DNA from: Tessaracoccus flavescens
GTDB lineage: Bacteria; Actinomycetota; Actinomycetes; Propionibacteriales; Propionibacteriaceae
Direction of reading: 5' to 3'
NCBI RefSeq assembly: GCF_001998865.1
Contig: NZ_CP019607.1
Span: forward strand, 1,922,001-1,986,000
Length of the DNA stretch: 64,000 bases
Numbering within the stretch: the stretch's first letter is position 1; every line of letters begins with the position of its first letter. The notes under the pieces were generated by a model. It had not been told where the DNA came from. It was given only the letters and a program-made list of their open reading frames with translations, and did not search any database. This document shows positions 8,664-16,678 of the stretch, piece by piece. The position numbers and the translations under genes were made by a program.

Positions 8664-9694
8664 TCGCCCTCGAGACCAACCCGTGGGTCGTGACCGCGTG
8701 GACCGTCGTGATCATCGCGCTCAGCGCTTTCTTCGTGGCCGCCGAGTTCGCCCTCATGGCGGCAAAGCAGCACCGACTGGAGCGCCGCGCCGACACCTTC
8801 GCCGGGAGAGCGGCCCTGAAGAACTCCGCCGAGCTGACCCTGGTGCTCGCGGGCGCCCAGCTGGGCATCACCGTGTGCACCCTCGCGCTCGGCGCGATCA
8901 CCAAGCCCGCCGTTCACCATGCGCTGCAGCCCCTCCTTGAGCGGGGCCTCCCGCAGGCGGCGGCGAACGTGGTGTCGTTCGTGCTCGCGCTGGTCATCGT
9001 CACGTTCCTGCACCTGGTGATCGGCGAGATGGCCCCCAAGTCCTGGGCCATCGCGCATCCCGAGGACTCCTCGGTGCTGCTCGCCGTCCCGTTGCGCGCC
9101 TACATGTGGGTGACCCGCCCGATCCTGCGGGCGATGAACGCCGCAGCCAACGCGATGGTGCGCAAGGCGGGGGCCCAACCCGTCGACGAGCTGTCGAACG
9201 GCCAGGACGCCGCAGGGCTGAGGCACCTCGTCGAACACTCGGCAAACGTCGGGGCGCTCGACTCGAGCTACACCGGCTCGCTCGAACAGGTGCTGACCCT
9301 GCGCGACACGAAGGTCCGCGAGGTCCTTCCCGAGAACCAGGTCCTCTCCGAAGTGCCGGTCGACGCCACCATCGGCGATGTGCAGGAGGCGACCCGCAAG
9401 ACGCGCCACCTGCGCATCCTCGTCCGCGACGGGGACCACACCGTCGGTGTCGTCCATGTCCGCGACACGCTCGCCGCGCCCGACCTCTCGGCCCCGGCCA
9501 TGACGCTCGCCCGCACGCCGGTGGTCGTCTCGGCCGACCTGGGGCTGGCAACGGCGGTCGCCACGATCCGACAGGAACGCACCCAGCTCGCCATCGTCAC
9601 AGACGGCGAGCGCGAGATTGGCGTCCTGACGTTTGCGGACGTCCTGCCAGGCCTCATGCCCTCGGCGATGCTGAAGGCGGAAGAGGCGCTCTAG
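8660..9694 (+). CDS. CNNM/CorC-type membrane protein, second of a pair
   Basis: 344 aa, paralog of the preceding gene. It has the DUF21 membrane domain (ITVCTLALGAITKP, VIGEMAPKSWAIAHP; about residues 1-185) and a CBS pair (about 205-335) but ends without the CorC_HlyC domain seen in its partner. That long-short pairing of DUF21/CBS proteins is common in Actinomycetota. The ATG overlaps the previous stop by four bases. A perfect 18-bp hairpin follows the stop and closes the operon. Confidence 0.88.
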   Translation: MIALETNPWVVTAWTVVIIALSAFFVAAEFALMAAKQHRLERRADTFAGRAALKNSAELTLVLAGAQLGITVCTLALGAITKPAVHHALQPLLERGLPQAAANVVSFVLALVIVTFLHLVIGEMAPKSWAIAHPEDSSVLLAVPLRAYMWVTRPILRAMNAAANAMVRKAGAQPVDELSNGQDAAGLRHLVEHSANVGALDSSYTGSLEQVLTLRDTKVREVLPENQVLSEVPVDATIGDVQEATRKTRHLRILVRDGDHTVGVVHVRDTLAAPDLSAPAMTLARTPVVVSADLGLATAVATIRQERTQLAIVTDGEREIGVLTFADVLPGLMPSAMLKAEEAL

Positions 9695-9701
9695 GCCCAC
9701 C

Positions 9702-9740
9702 ATGACGAACCGCGGAGGGATGCCCTCCGCGGTTCGTCAT
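9702..9740. terminator. Perfect 18-bp hairpin terminator
   Basis: Arms at 9702-9719 and 9723-9740 are exact reverse complements (ATGACGAACCGCGGAGGG and its complement) around a three-base ATG loop. It lies between the convergent CNNM operon and heme A synthase gene, so it can serve both. No T-tract on the plus side. Confidence 0.8.
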
Positions 9741-9772
9741 GTATGGCCTCCGAGCTGTAGGCCGATCACGGG

Positions 9773-10687
9773 TCAGCCCCTGACGGCCGACCGCGGGGTG
9801 AGCCCGAGTAGCCAGGCGAGCGACCACATCAACGCGACGGCGGCGAACGAGTAGGTGACCGCGATCGTCACGTCGATCCCGTTGGTCTGGGTGGGGGCCA
9901 GCCCGCCGAGCGTGATCACGACACCGAGGACGAGCTCGACGAGGAGGCAGACGGCCACCGCGAGCCCCGGCAGGCGGAGGGCGCGGTGCCGGAACGCGAG
10001 GGCGACGATCAGGGCGATCAGCGCGACGGCGAACACCGCCATCACGATCCGGATCACCTGCAGCGCGGGGAACCGGTCGATGTCGTGGAGCTCCCACAGC
10101 GGCCAGCTGAGACAGCGGGTGAACGATCCGGTGCCGTCCGAGGTGGTGCCCGCGACGATGCTGCCGAGCAGGTGCATGACGATGATCAGGCCGAGCGTCG
10201 TGCGGACGAGGCGCCGCAGCCGTGGCTGCTCCTCGTGCCTTCCGGGGCGCAGCGCCGCGTCGGTGACTGTGATCAGCGACATGGCGATCAGCGCGAACGC
10301 CAGGTCGAGCAGCCCGAGCACGAGGGGGAGATGGAACTTGATGATCATCATCCCGAAGATTGCCGACCCCACGCCACACACGAGCGCGAGCCACGGGTAG
10401 AAGCGCACCCGCACGTCGCGCGCGCCCCGGCCGAGCAGCCCGGTCCACGCGAGCAGGAGCAGGGCGATGAAGCTGATCAGGCGGTGGATGAACTCGATGA
10501 CCGGGTTCTCCAGCCAGCCCGCCTGGATCGATGGCCCGACCTGATCCGAATAGCAGGCCGGCCAGGCGGGGCAGGATGAGCTCGAATCGGTCGCGCAGAC
10601 CATCCCACCGAGCGCGACGGTGACGAAGATCAGCACGCTCGCCCAGCGGGCGACCCGACGGTGGGTAGTGGACGCGGCAGCGGACAT
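9773..10687 (-). CDS. ctaA: Heme A synthase (COX15/CtaA)
   Basis: 304-aa integral membrane protein with about eight helices that oxidises heme O to heme A for aa3-type cytochrome oxidase. Visible family features are VALGGMVCATDSSSSCPAWPAC near the first loop (two Cys, a proposed regulatory disulfide pair in Gram-positive CtaA) and the heme-ligand histidines in EFIHRLISF and in later helices (VMHLLGSIV). The ATG at 10687 follows GGAGGTGCCACC; a reading from an earlier start would swallow that ribosome site. It implies aerobic respiration with a heme-A oxidase. Confidence 0.88.
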   Translation of the reverse strand: MSAAASTTHRRVARWASVLIFVTVALGGMVCATDSSSSCPAWPACYSDQVGPSIQAGWLENPVIEFIHRLISFIALLLLAWTGLLGRGARDVRVRFYPWLALVCGVGSAIFGMMIIKFHLPLVLGLLDLAFALIAMSLITVTDAALRPGRHEEQPRLRRLVRTTLGLIIVMHLLGSIVAGTTSDGTGSFTRCLSWPLWELHDIDRFPALQVIRIVMAVFAVALIALIVALAFRHRALRLPGLAVAVCLLVELVLGVVITLGGLAPTQTNGIDVTIAVTYSFAAVALMWSLAWLLGLTPRSAVRG

Positions 10688-10848
10688 GGTGGCACCTCCG
10701 CACGACATCCAATCAGCACGCTCCGCGGCCCCCATGCCCGGGGTTGCTTACCGATTCCTTCATTGACGCTCGGTTGGCTCCGTGCCACCTCAGCGTCGTG
10801 AGCGTCGCGGGAGGGGCCGGATCCACGTGTCGCTGCCGGAAGCTGCGG

Positions 10849-10926
10849 TGAGCACTTTTCCGGGTTCGTTTCGCGGTTGATCGTGCAAGTCCGCCGCACG
10901 GCGCAACGAGTCCGCAATAGTGCTCA
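10849..10926. repeat. Palindromic repeat element, copy A
   Basis: 78-bp imperfect palindrome. Left arm TGAGCACTTTTCCGGGTTCGTT (10849-10870) pairs with the right arm at 10905-10926 at 18 of 22 positions; the outer 8 bases TGAGCACT/AGTGCTCA match exactly. It occupies the 381-bp gap between the ctaA start and the macro-domain gene, where I see no gene. Copies B and C and a half copy D occur elsewhere in the window. Confidence 0.8.
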
Positions 10927-11068
10927 AGGTGAGCCCAGCTGTGAGGCTCGGGTGGTGTGTCGAGGGCCGGATGATCGGCTTCGGTCGTCTCGCCTACGGG
11001 ATCAAGTCGGCAAGCTCCACCGCCGTCGTCCGCCGTCGGGCAGCCCAGCGTAAGAGTCGAGGCGCGGG

Positions 11069-11566
11069 TCAGGTCGCCAGGCGTGCCGCGATCGCGTCGT
11101 ACGCCTGGTCGTCGAAGGCCACGAGGCGCGCCTCGCGTACCCGGGTCGGCGTGTTCCGGAGCGTCTCGACCGCAGCGTCGACCGCGTCGTCGAACGGCCA
11201 GCGGTAGACCCCGGCGCTGATCAGGGGGAAGGCGACGGCCTCGGCGCCCAACTCGTCGGCGACCTCGAGCGAGCGCCGGTAGCACGACACGAGGAGGCCC
11301 CGGTCTCGCTGTCCCGCACCGTAGTTGGGGCCGACGGTGTGGATCACCCAGCGTGCGGGCAGGTCGCCTCCCGTGGTCCAGCCGGCATCGCCCGTTGCCA
11401 GGCCGTCGGGGAAGCGGGTGATGCAGTCCTCCAGCACCGCGGGCCCACCGGCCCGGTGGATCGCGCCGTCGACTCCGCCGCCCCCGCGCATCGCCCCGTT
11501 GGCTGCGTTGACGACGGCGTCGACGTCCTGCCTGGTGATGTCTCCCTTGACCACTGACACGTCCAT
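11069..11566 (-). CDS. Macro-domain protein (ADP-ribose binding/deacetylase)
   Basis: 165 aa, a stand-alone macro domain. Family motifs are VDAVVNAANGAMRGGGGVDGAIHRAGG (residues about 15-41, the Asn-rich ADP-ribose loop and the GGGV catalytic loop) and LISAGVYRWPFDDA (about 115-128, phosphate loop). This MacroD/YmdB-like group removes ADP-ribose from proteins or deacetylates O-acetyl-ADP-ribose. It is monocistronic, with no ADP-ribosyltransferase nearby, so a housekeeping role is more likely than a toxin-linked one. Confidence 0.88.
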   Translation of the reverse strand: MDVSVVKGDITRQDVDAVVNAANGAMRGGGGVDGAIHRAGGPAVLEDCITRFPDGLATGDAGWTTGGDLPARWVIHTVGPNYGAGQRDRGLLVSCYRRSLEVADELGAEAVAFPLISAGVYRWPFDDAVDAAVETLRNTPTRVREARLVAFDDQAYDAIAARLAT

Positions 11567-11620
11567 GTCGTCCAGTCTCGACGCCCTTGTCTCCGGAGGT
11601 GAGCGAACCCGGGAACCGGG

Positions 11621-11940
11621 TCAGTCGTCGGGGCCGAGCGCCTCCGCCGCCACTACCTGCTGGGCGAGCCGCCGAAGGGTCAGCAGCATGGGGTCGAGTA
11701 GGGCGGTGCCGAGCGCGACGGTCCGCAGGGCCTCGTCCATGCTCGTCGCCTCCAGCGCACGGTCGACGTCGACCTCGGCGATCTGGCGGGTCTTCTCGGC
11801 GTACCGGGCCACCGCCCCGATCGGCAGGTGGAGGCCGGCCGCCCGCGCGTTGTCGATGGTGGTGCCGAGAGCGCGGACAGGTCGTCGTTGCGCAGCGAGC
11901 CACCCCAGCCCAGTTCGCGGAGCCTGTTCACCATCGGCAT
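11621..11940 (-). pseudogene. Frameshifted remnant of a small helical protein
   Basis: Two frames join into one plausible chain: MPMVNRLRELGWGGSLRNDDLSAL, then, one frame over, GTTIDNARAAGLHLPIGAVARYAEKTRQ, ending ...QQVVAAEALGPDD. The shift is near 11860-11866. The middle resembles the C-terminal helical domain of 3-hydroxyisobutyrate-dehydrogenase-like enzymes (kDL.lAl..Ar..GlplPl.a.a), but the Rossmann half is absent. It is therefore a fragment as well as frameshifted. The family assignment is tentative. Confidence 0.45.
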
Positions 11941-11948
11941 GCGACGGC

Positions 11949-12194
11949 GTGCGCTTCCCGCGGGAGTCGTGGTGGGTGCTGAGGGTGGTCAGGTTCCTGG
12001 CCGTGGTCGGCCTGGTGGCGGGGATCTGGCTGCCCGGCGTCGGGGTCGCGGCGATGGTCGGCGTGCTCGCCTACTTCTGCTGCGCGGCGGTCGGCCACCT
12101 GCGCGCCGGGTTCACGGGCCAGGCCTTCTGGCTCAACTGCCTCGGCATGCTCGCCCTGACGGTGGCGATGTTGGTGCTGACCCGCGTGCTCTGA
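11949..12194 (+). pseudogene. C-terminal part of a DoxX-like membrane protein
   Basis: About 81 residues from a possible GTG at 11949: VRFLAVVGLVAGIWLPGVGVAAM then VLAYFCCAAVGHLRAGF and a last hydrophobic helix. This matches helices 2-4 of DoxX-family proteins (GLwlPplgvaAa.gl...gav..HLRAGd), but the first helix and normal start are missing because the sequence abuts the broken gene on the other strand. Probably a truncated remnant, though translation from GTG is possible. Confidence 0.5.
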
Positions 12195-12255
12195 GCGGCC
12201 CAGACCACCCGCATCCCGTGTCGGACTGCGTTGCGGAGCCTGAGATGATGGGGGC

Positions 12256-13959
12256 ATGAACGCCCCTCTGTCTGCCCCCTGGGTCAAGCACTACCAGCCA
12301 GGAGTCCCCGCCGAGATCGAACTGCCGACGCAGTCGCTCGTCAGCCTCTACGAGAAGTCGGTCAGCGAGGGTGGTGACGCCGTCGCGCTCGAGTTCTTCG
12401 GACGCGAGACAACCTACCGGGAACTCGGCGACCAGATCGCCCGCGCGGCGGAGGGGCTCCGCAGGCTCGGTGTGAGGGCCGGAGACCGGGTGGCGCTCGT
12501 CCTGCCCAACAGCCCCCAGCACGTCGTCGCGTTCTACGCAGTGCTGCGGCTCGGCGCCGTCGTCGTCGAGCACAACCCCCTCTACACCGCCCGCGAGCTG
12601 CGCCACCTCTTCGAGGACCACGGCGCCCGCGTCGTGATCGCCTGGGACGCCGCCGTCGCCAAGCTGCGCGAACAGCCCTCAGACATCGAGCTCGATGCCA
12701 TCGTTTCGGTCAACCTGCTCAAGGCCTTCCCGACGGTGAAGCGGCTCGCGCTGAGCCTGCCGATCAAGAAGCTCCGCGAGGCCCGCAACAAGCTCACCCG
12801 TCCCGCGCCGGGGACCATCCCCTGGGAGGAACTGCTCAAGAACGAGCCCATCGTCGCCTCCCACCCGCGCCCCTCGGTCGACGATCTGGCCGTCATCCAG
12901 TACACCTCCGGCACGACGGGGCAGCCCAAGGGCGCGATGCTGACCCACTCCAATCTGTACTCCAACGCCCGCCAAGGCGAGGCCTGGATGCACGGGGCGC
13001 AGTACCGCAAGGAGGTCTTCTACGCGATCCTGCCGATGTTCCACGCCTTCGGCATGACCCTGTTCCTCACCTACGGAATCCTCAAGCAGGGAAGGTTGGT
13101 GCTGTTCCCCTCCTTCGACGTCAACCTGGTCATGGACGCCGCGAAGAAGCATCCGCCGACGGTCTACTGCGCCGTCCCGCCGATCTACGAGGCGACGGCG
13201 AAGCGCGCCAAGGAGCTGGGGGTCAGCCTGCGCAGCGCCAAGTACTGCATCTCCGGCGCCATGGCGCTTCCCGCGTCGACCGTCGAGCTGTGGGAGTCCG
13301 TCTCCGGCGGCCTCCTCGTCGAGGGCTACGGCATGACCGAAGCCTCGCCCGTGTGCCTCGGCAACCCCTTCGCGCCGTCGCGCCGCAGCGGAACCATCGG
13401 CGTGCCGTTCCCCAGCACCCACATGAAGGTGGTCGACCCGGAGGACCCGACCCGCGAGGTCGCCCAGGGCGAGCGCGGAGAGTTGCTGATCAAGGGTCCC
13501 CAGGTGTTCCAGGGGTACTGGCACAACGAGGAGGAGACGGACAAGACCCTGCTTCCCGACCACTGGCTGCGCACCGGCGACATCGTCACCGTCGACGAGG
13601 ACGGCTTCACCTCCATCGTCGACCGGGTCAAGGAACTCATCATCACCGGTGGCTTCAACGTGGCGCCGTCCGAGGTCGAGGCCGTTCTGCTCACCCATCC
13701 GGGGGTGCGTGACGTCGCCGTCGTCGGCCTGCCGAACGAGAAGGTCGGCGGCGAGCGGGTCATCGCGGCCATCACCCCCGAGGAGGGCGTGAACCTCGAC
13801 CACGCCGACCTGCGCCACTGGTGCAAGGAGCGGCTGACCGGGTACAAGGTGCCCCGCGAGTTCTACGTGATCAACGAACTGCCCAAGTCGATGCTCGGGA
13901 AGGTGCTGCGCAAGCAGGTCCGGGAGCGCCTCACGGAGACGACCCCGCTGCCGCACTGA
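12256..13959 (+). CDS. Long-chain fatty-acid-CoA ligase (AMP-binding)
   Basis: 567-aa ANL-superfamily adenylating enzyme activating fatty acids to acyl-CoA. Motifs: the P-loop YTSGTTGQPKGAM (about 216-228), EGYGMTEASPV (about 355-365), LRTGDIVTVDEDGFTSIVDRVKELI (about 437-461) and the C-terminal catalytic lysine in LPKSMLGKVLRK. It is full length, with a clear ATG start. It faces a convergent lipase-like hydrolase whose stop starts one base after its own. Chain-length preference is not visible; FadD-like is the best label. Confidence 0.88.
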   Translation: MNAPLSAPWVKHYQPGVPAEIELPTQSLVSLYEKSVSEGGDAVALEFFGRETTYRELGDQIARAAEGLRRLGVRAGDRVALVLPNSPQHVVAFYAVLRLGAVVVEHNPLYTARELRHLFEDHGARVVIAWDAAVAKLREQPSDIELDAIVSVNLLKAFPTVKRLALSLPIKKLREARNKLTRPAPGTIPWEELLKNEPIVASHPRPSVDDLAVIQYTSGTTGQPKGAMLTHSNLYSNARQGEAWMHGAQYRKEVFYAILPMFHAFGMTLFLTYGILKQGRLVLFPSFDVNLVMDAAKKHPPTVYCAVPPIYEATAKRAKELGVSLRSAKYCISGAMALPASTVELWESVSGGLLVEGYGMTEASPVCLGNPFAPSRRSGTIGVPFPSTHMKVVDPEDPTREVAQGERGELLIKGPQVFQGYWHNEEETDKTLLPDHWLRTGDIVTVDEDGFTSIVDRVKELIITGGFNVAPSEVEAVLLTHPGVRDVAVVGLPNEKVGGERVIAAITPEEGVNLDHADLRHWCKERLTGYKVPREFYVINELPKSMLGKVLRKQVRERLTETTPLPH

Positions 13960-14670
13960 TCAGGCGAACGAGTCCACGTGCTCGTGGATGACGTCCCACG
14001 ACTCCCGGTCGCGCACGGAGCGGAAATGCCCGGCGACCGGGAGCGTCGCATTCACGGCCCCTTCGAGGCGTGACCCACCCGGCACGACCTGGTCGTAGCG
14101 CGGGGCGAGGGAGACGATCTTGTCGTTGATGCCCTGCTCGAGGGCCAGCCTGGCGAGGTCGACGTGTTCGGGGTGGAACAGCCCGAGTGGGGATCGCTTC
14201 ACAGCTGCACTCGCCTGGGCACGCTTCCACAGCACGGACCCGTTGAATGGGGTGGCGACGGCGATCATCCCGCGCAGCACGCTGTCCGAGCGCGGATCGA
14301 GCAGCATGGCCTTGCCGATCAGCCCACCCTTCGAATGGGCGAGGATGACGGCACCCTGGACGTCTGCGGCCGCCAACTCGGCGAAGGCCCGGTCGACGGA
14401 GGACCCCAGTTCGCTCAGGTTCCAGCCGAGCGATCGGACGATCGTGACGGGGTGCCCCTCGGCACGCAGGAAGGCGATCAGCGGTCGCAGGTAGCGGGGG
14501 TTCTCGAGGATGCCGGGAAGGATCACCAGCGGCAGGTCGGCGCAGGACCCTACCTGGTCGGAGTTGCCCGCGTCGGTCCAGGGCAGGGCCGCGAGCGCGA
14601 CGTCGCGCACGCCGATGAGCCAGTCGGCCGCGCCGCCGATCGCCTGTCGCAGTCGCTCAGTCACTCCCAT
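13960..14670 (-). CDS. Alpha/beta hydrolase, lipase-like
   Basis: 236 aa. The nucleophile elbow reads AHSKGG (LAHSKGGLIGKAM, about residues 109-121), the variant found in PGAP1/triacylglycerol-lipase-like hydrolases, followed by VATPFNGS. VILPGILENPRYLRPL supplies the oxyanion strand-loop, and GHFRS near the end can provide the catalytic His. No signal peptide, so it is probably cytosolic. It is convergent with and touches the acyl-CoA ligase gene; a link to lipid turnover is plausible but inferred. Confidence 0.75.
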   Translation of the reverse strand: MGVTERLRQAIGGAADWLIGVRDVALAALPWTDAGNSDQVGSCADLPLVILPGILENPRYLRPLIAFLRAEGHPVTIVRSLGWNLSELGSSVDRAFAELAAADVQGAVILAHSKGGLIGKAMLLDPRSDSVLRGMIAVATPFNGSVLWKRAQASAAVKRSPLGLFHPEHVDLARLALEQGINDKIVSLAPRYDQVVPGGSRLEGAVNATLPVAGHFRSVRDRESWDVIHEHVDSFA

Positions 14671-14831
14671 GACGTCACCCTAATCCCAGCTCCGGGGCAC
14701 CGGCCCAGCCCATTCGACGGCTTCCGCCCCGGAGCACGGGCCATCCACCGACTCCGAGGCTGCCCCCAGAAGCCGTCCGGTGCCCCACCCGGCACGGGTG
14801 ATCCCGTTGCCGTGGCAGACTGTTGGAGTCG

Positions 14832-15563
14832 CTAGCCCTTCACAATCAGATCGGCGACGACCGCCGGTCGCGTGTACATCGCCTGGTGCGACGCGTGCCC
14901 GACGACGTCGACGTGCGTCTCACCCGGGCAGGCCTCGGCGAGTTCGTCGAGCCAGGACCGCGGAGCCGTCTCGTCCAGCTCGCCGGTGACCAGCAAGGTA
15001 GGCACGTCGATCGCGCAGATGCGTTCCTCGATCGGGTAGTCGAGCATGATCGGGAAGGCACGGAAGAACGAGCCGAGCCCGCCACCGAGGAGCGCCTTGA
15101 CCGACGCCATCGCCGACGGGACCGACTCGCGGGCCGCCGACACGGTGAAGCGGCGGGCCAGCGTGAGCGCCCCGCGCTCCGCCCGGTTCACGACGGGGGA
15201 GAGCAGCACGACCCGCGACGCGATCGTCGGGTCCTGGGCGACGGCCTCGACGACGACCTGCGTGCCCATGGAGTGGCCGACCCAGACCGCCTGTCCGGCG
15301 CCCACCCGGGTCACGGCCTCGCGGGTCACCCTCGCGTGCTGGGAGATCCTGACGGTGCGGTCCGGATCCTTCGTCGGCCCGAAGCCGGGCAGGTTGACCG
15401 CGATCACGCGACCGTGGCGGCTCAGCTCCTCAGCGAGCGGCCTGAAGTAGGACGCGGCGACGCCGATCCCGTGGACGAGGACGAAGGTGGTCGGGTCCGG
15501 TCCGGGATCGGAGGCGAGGACCTGGATCTCGAGGCCCTCGATGTCGAACGTCTGGTCTAGCAC
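14832..15563 (-). CDS. Alpha/beta-fold hydrolase
   Basis: 243 aa from GTG 15563 (a longer reading would begin inside repeat element B). Canonical features: VLVHGIGVAASYF (oxyanion loop), the nucleophile elbow VGHSMGTQV, TGELDETAP carrying the acidic residue, and GHASHQAMY with the catalytic His. No signal peptide or membrane segment. The family is too broad to name a substrate. Palindromic repeat B lies directly upstream of the start. Confidence 0.78.
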   Translation of the reverse strand: MLDQTFDIEGLEIQVLASDPGPDPTTFVLVHGIGVAASYFRPLAEELSRHGRVIAVNLPGFGPTKDPDRTVRISQHARVTREAVTRVGAGQAVWVGHSMGTQVVVEAVAQDPTIASRVVLLSPVVNRAERGALTLARRFTVSAARESVPSAMASVKALLGGGLGSFFRAFPIMLDYPIEERICAIDVPTLLVTGELDETAPRSWLDELAEACPGETHVDVVGHASHQAMYTRPAVVADLIVKG

Positions 15564-15598
15564 CCACCCAATGTAGCCGCGGGCCGGGTAACTGCAGA

Positions 15599-15675
15599 TG
15601 AGCACTTTCCCGGACTCGTTGCGGATGTGAACGGCCGTATGGGGTCCTCAGCACAACGAACCCGGAAAGTGCTCA
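15599..15675. repeat. Palindromic repeat element, copy B
   Basis: 77 bp. Left arm TGAGCACTTTCCCGGACTCG (from 15599) and right arm AACGAACCCGGAAAGTGCTC (from 15655) pair with one gap and two mismatches. It lies between an alpha/beta hydrolase start and a transporter remnant. The bases after its right arm (AAAGTGGAGCCCGG) resemble those after copies A and C. Confidence 0.82.
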
Positions 15676-15742
15676 AAGTGGAGCCCGGACACAGCGAGAC
15701 GGCGCGCCCCAGGAGGACGCGCCGCCTCATGGACGGGTCGGA

Positions 15743-16006
15743 TCAGGCCTTTGCGGCAGCGGCCCGACGCTTGTTCCAGATGTCGAAGGCGACCGCGAGC
15801 AGAAGCACGAGGCCCTTGACGATCTGCTGGATGGACGTCGGGACGCCCATCAGCTGCATGCCGTTGGTCATCACGGCCATGACGAGGCCGCCGACCATCG
15901 CGCCGCCGACGGTGCCGACACCGCCGGTGACCGCCGCGCCACCGATGAAACAGGCGGCGATGGCATCGAGTTCGATGCCGTTATCTGCGGCGGGCTGGGC
16001 GCCGTT
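15743..16006 (-). pseudogene. C-terminal remnant of a sugar ABC permease (XylH/RbsC type)
   Basis: About 88 residues: GIELDAIAACFIGGAAVTGGVGTVGGAMVGG, then MTNGMQLMGVP and QQIVKGLVLLLAVAFDIWNKR. This is the conserved C-terminus of ribose/xylose-type ABC permeases (ELdaIAA.viGGtsl.GG.Gtv.Ga..G), which are normally 330-400 aa. The N-terminal three quarters and any ATPase or binding protein are gone; the reading upstream of 16006 is non-homologous. A deletion remnant. Confidence 0.75.
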
Positions 16007-16140
16007 CGAACACCCCTCGGTGCTCAGACCCTGGTGCCGTCCGCACCAACTTTGGTCGTCAGTTCGGCCGCTCCCGTTGACGCGGGCGCGACGGTGCGGC
16101 AAGTCTGGCAGAACGCCGTCGGACGGAGGGAGTCGAGGAG

Positions 16141-16653
16141 ATGCGCAGAGGCAAGGGGATCGCCGTCGTCGTCGGGGCAGCTGCGCTCGTGCTCGCCGCC
16201 ATCGGCCAGGTCGCCTACTCCAACGTCGAGCGGGAGCAGTACCGCGTCACCTCGGTGGGGGCCGCCTTCGACCAGGTCGACAACGCCCAGCTGCTCGCGT
16301 CATGTTCCGGTTCGGCAGGCACGACGTGCACGGTCGGCCCGGAGGGAACAGCGGAGCGGACCGTCCAGACGGCGCTGGGAGTCTCGGTGGAGTTCGTCGC
16401 GGAGCGGCTGCGGCTCGGCGGACCCGTCCAGTTCCAGGCTGCGCCCAGAGCGGACCTGGACGCCTCATGCTCGTGGACGCTCCCGACCGACGGATCGCTG
16501 GTCAAGGCTCACCCGGTCGGGAGGCAGATCTTCTACACGATCACCCGCACCACCTACCGCGGATCGGTGCAGACGGGGGCGGAGACCTCTGGGACGCTGA
16601 TGGCCTTCGAGCCGCGCGATGGCGCCTACACCTGCTTCAGGGTGAGGGGCTGA
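16141..16653 (+). CDS. Exported or membrane-anchored hypothetical protein
   Basis: 170 aa with an N-terminal hydrophobic segment (residues about 6-25, GIAVVVGAAALVLAAIGQVAY) and an external domain containing four Cys. No family is recognised. The start ATG follows GAGGAG. Convergent with the helicase gene, with a small hairpin between. Confidence 0.6.
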   Translation: MRRGKGIAVVVGAAALVLAAIGQVAYSNVEREQYRVTSVGAAFDQVDNAQLLASCSGSAGTTCTVGPEGTAERTVQTALGVSVEFVAERLRLGGPVQFQAAPRADLDASCSWTLPTDGSLVKAHPVGRQIFYTITRTTYRGSVQTGAETSGTLMAFEPRDGAYTCFRVRG

Positions 16654-16656
16654 CTC

Positions 16657-16674
16657 CCAGGCGGTGAAGCCTGG
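16657..16674. terminator. Short hairpin between convergent genes
   Basis: CCAGGC (16657-16662) and GCCTGG (16669-16674) pair around GGTGAA, directly between two convergent stops. Probably a weak bidirectional terminator. Confidence 0.45.
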
Positions 16675-16678
16675 CCGA

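Noticed and set aside
11069-11566. Macro-domain protein as part of an ADP-ribosylation toxin pair (DarTG-like)
   Set aside because: No ADP-ribosyltransferase gene adjacent; the neighbours are a repeat and gene remnants.
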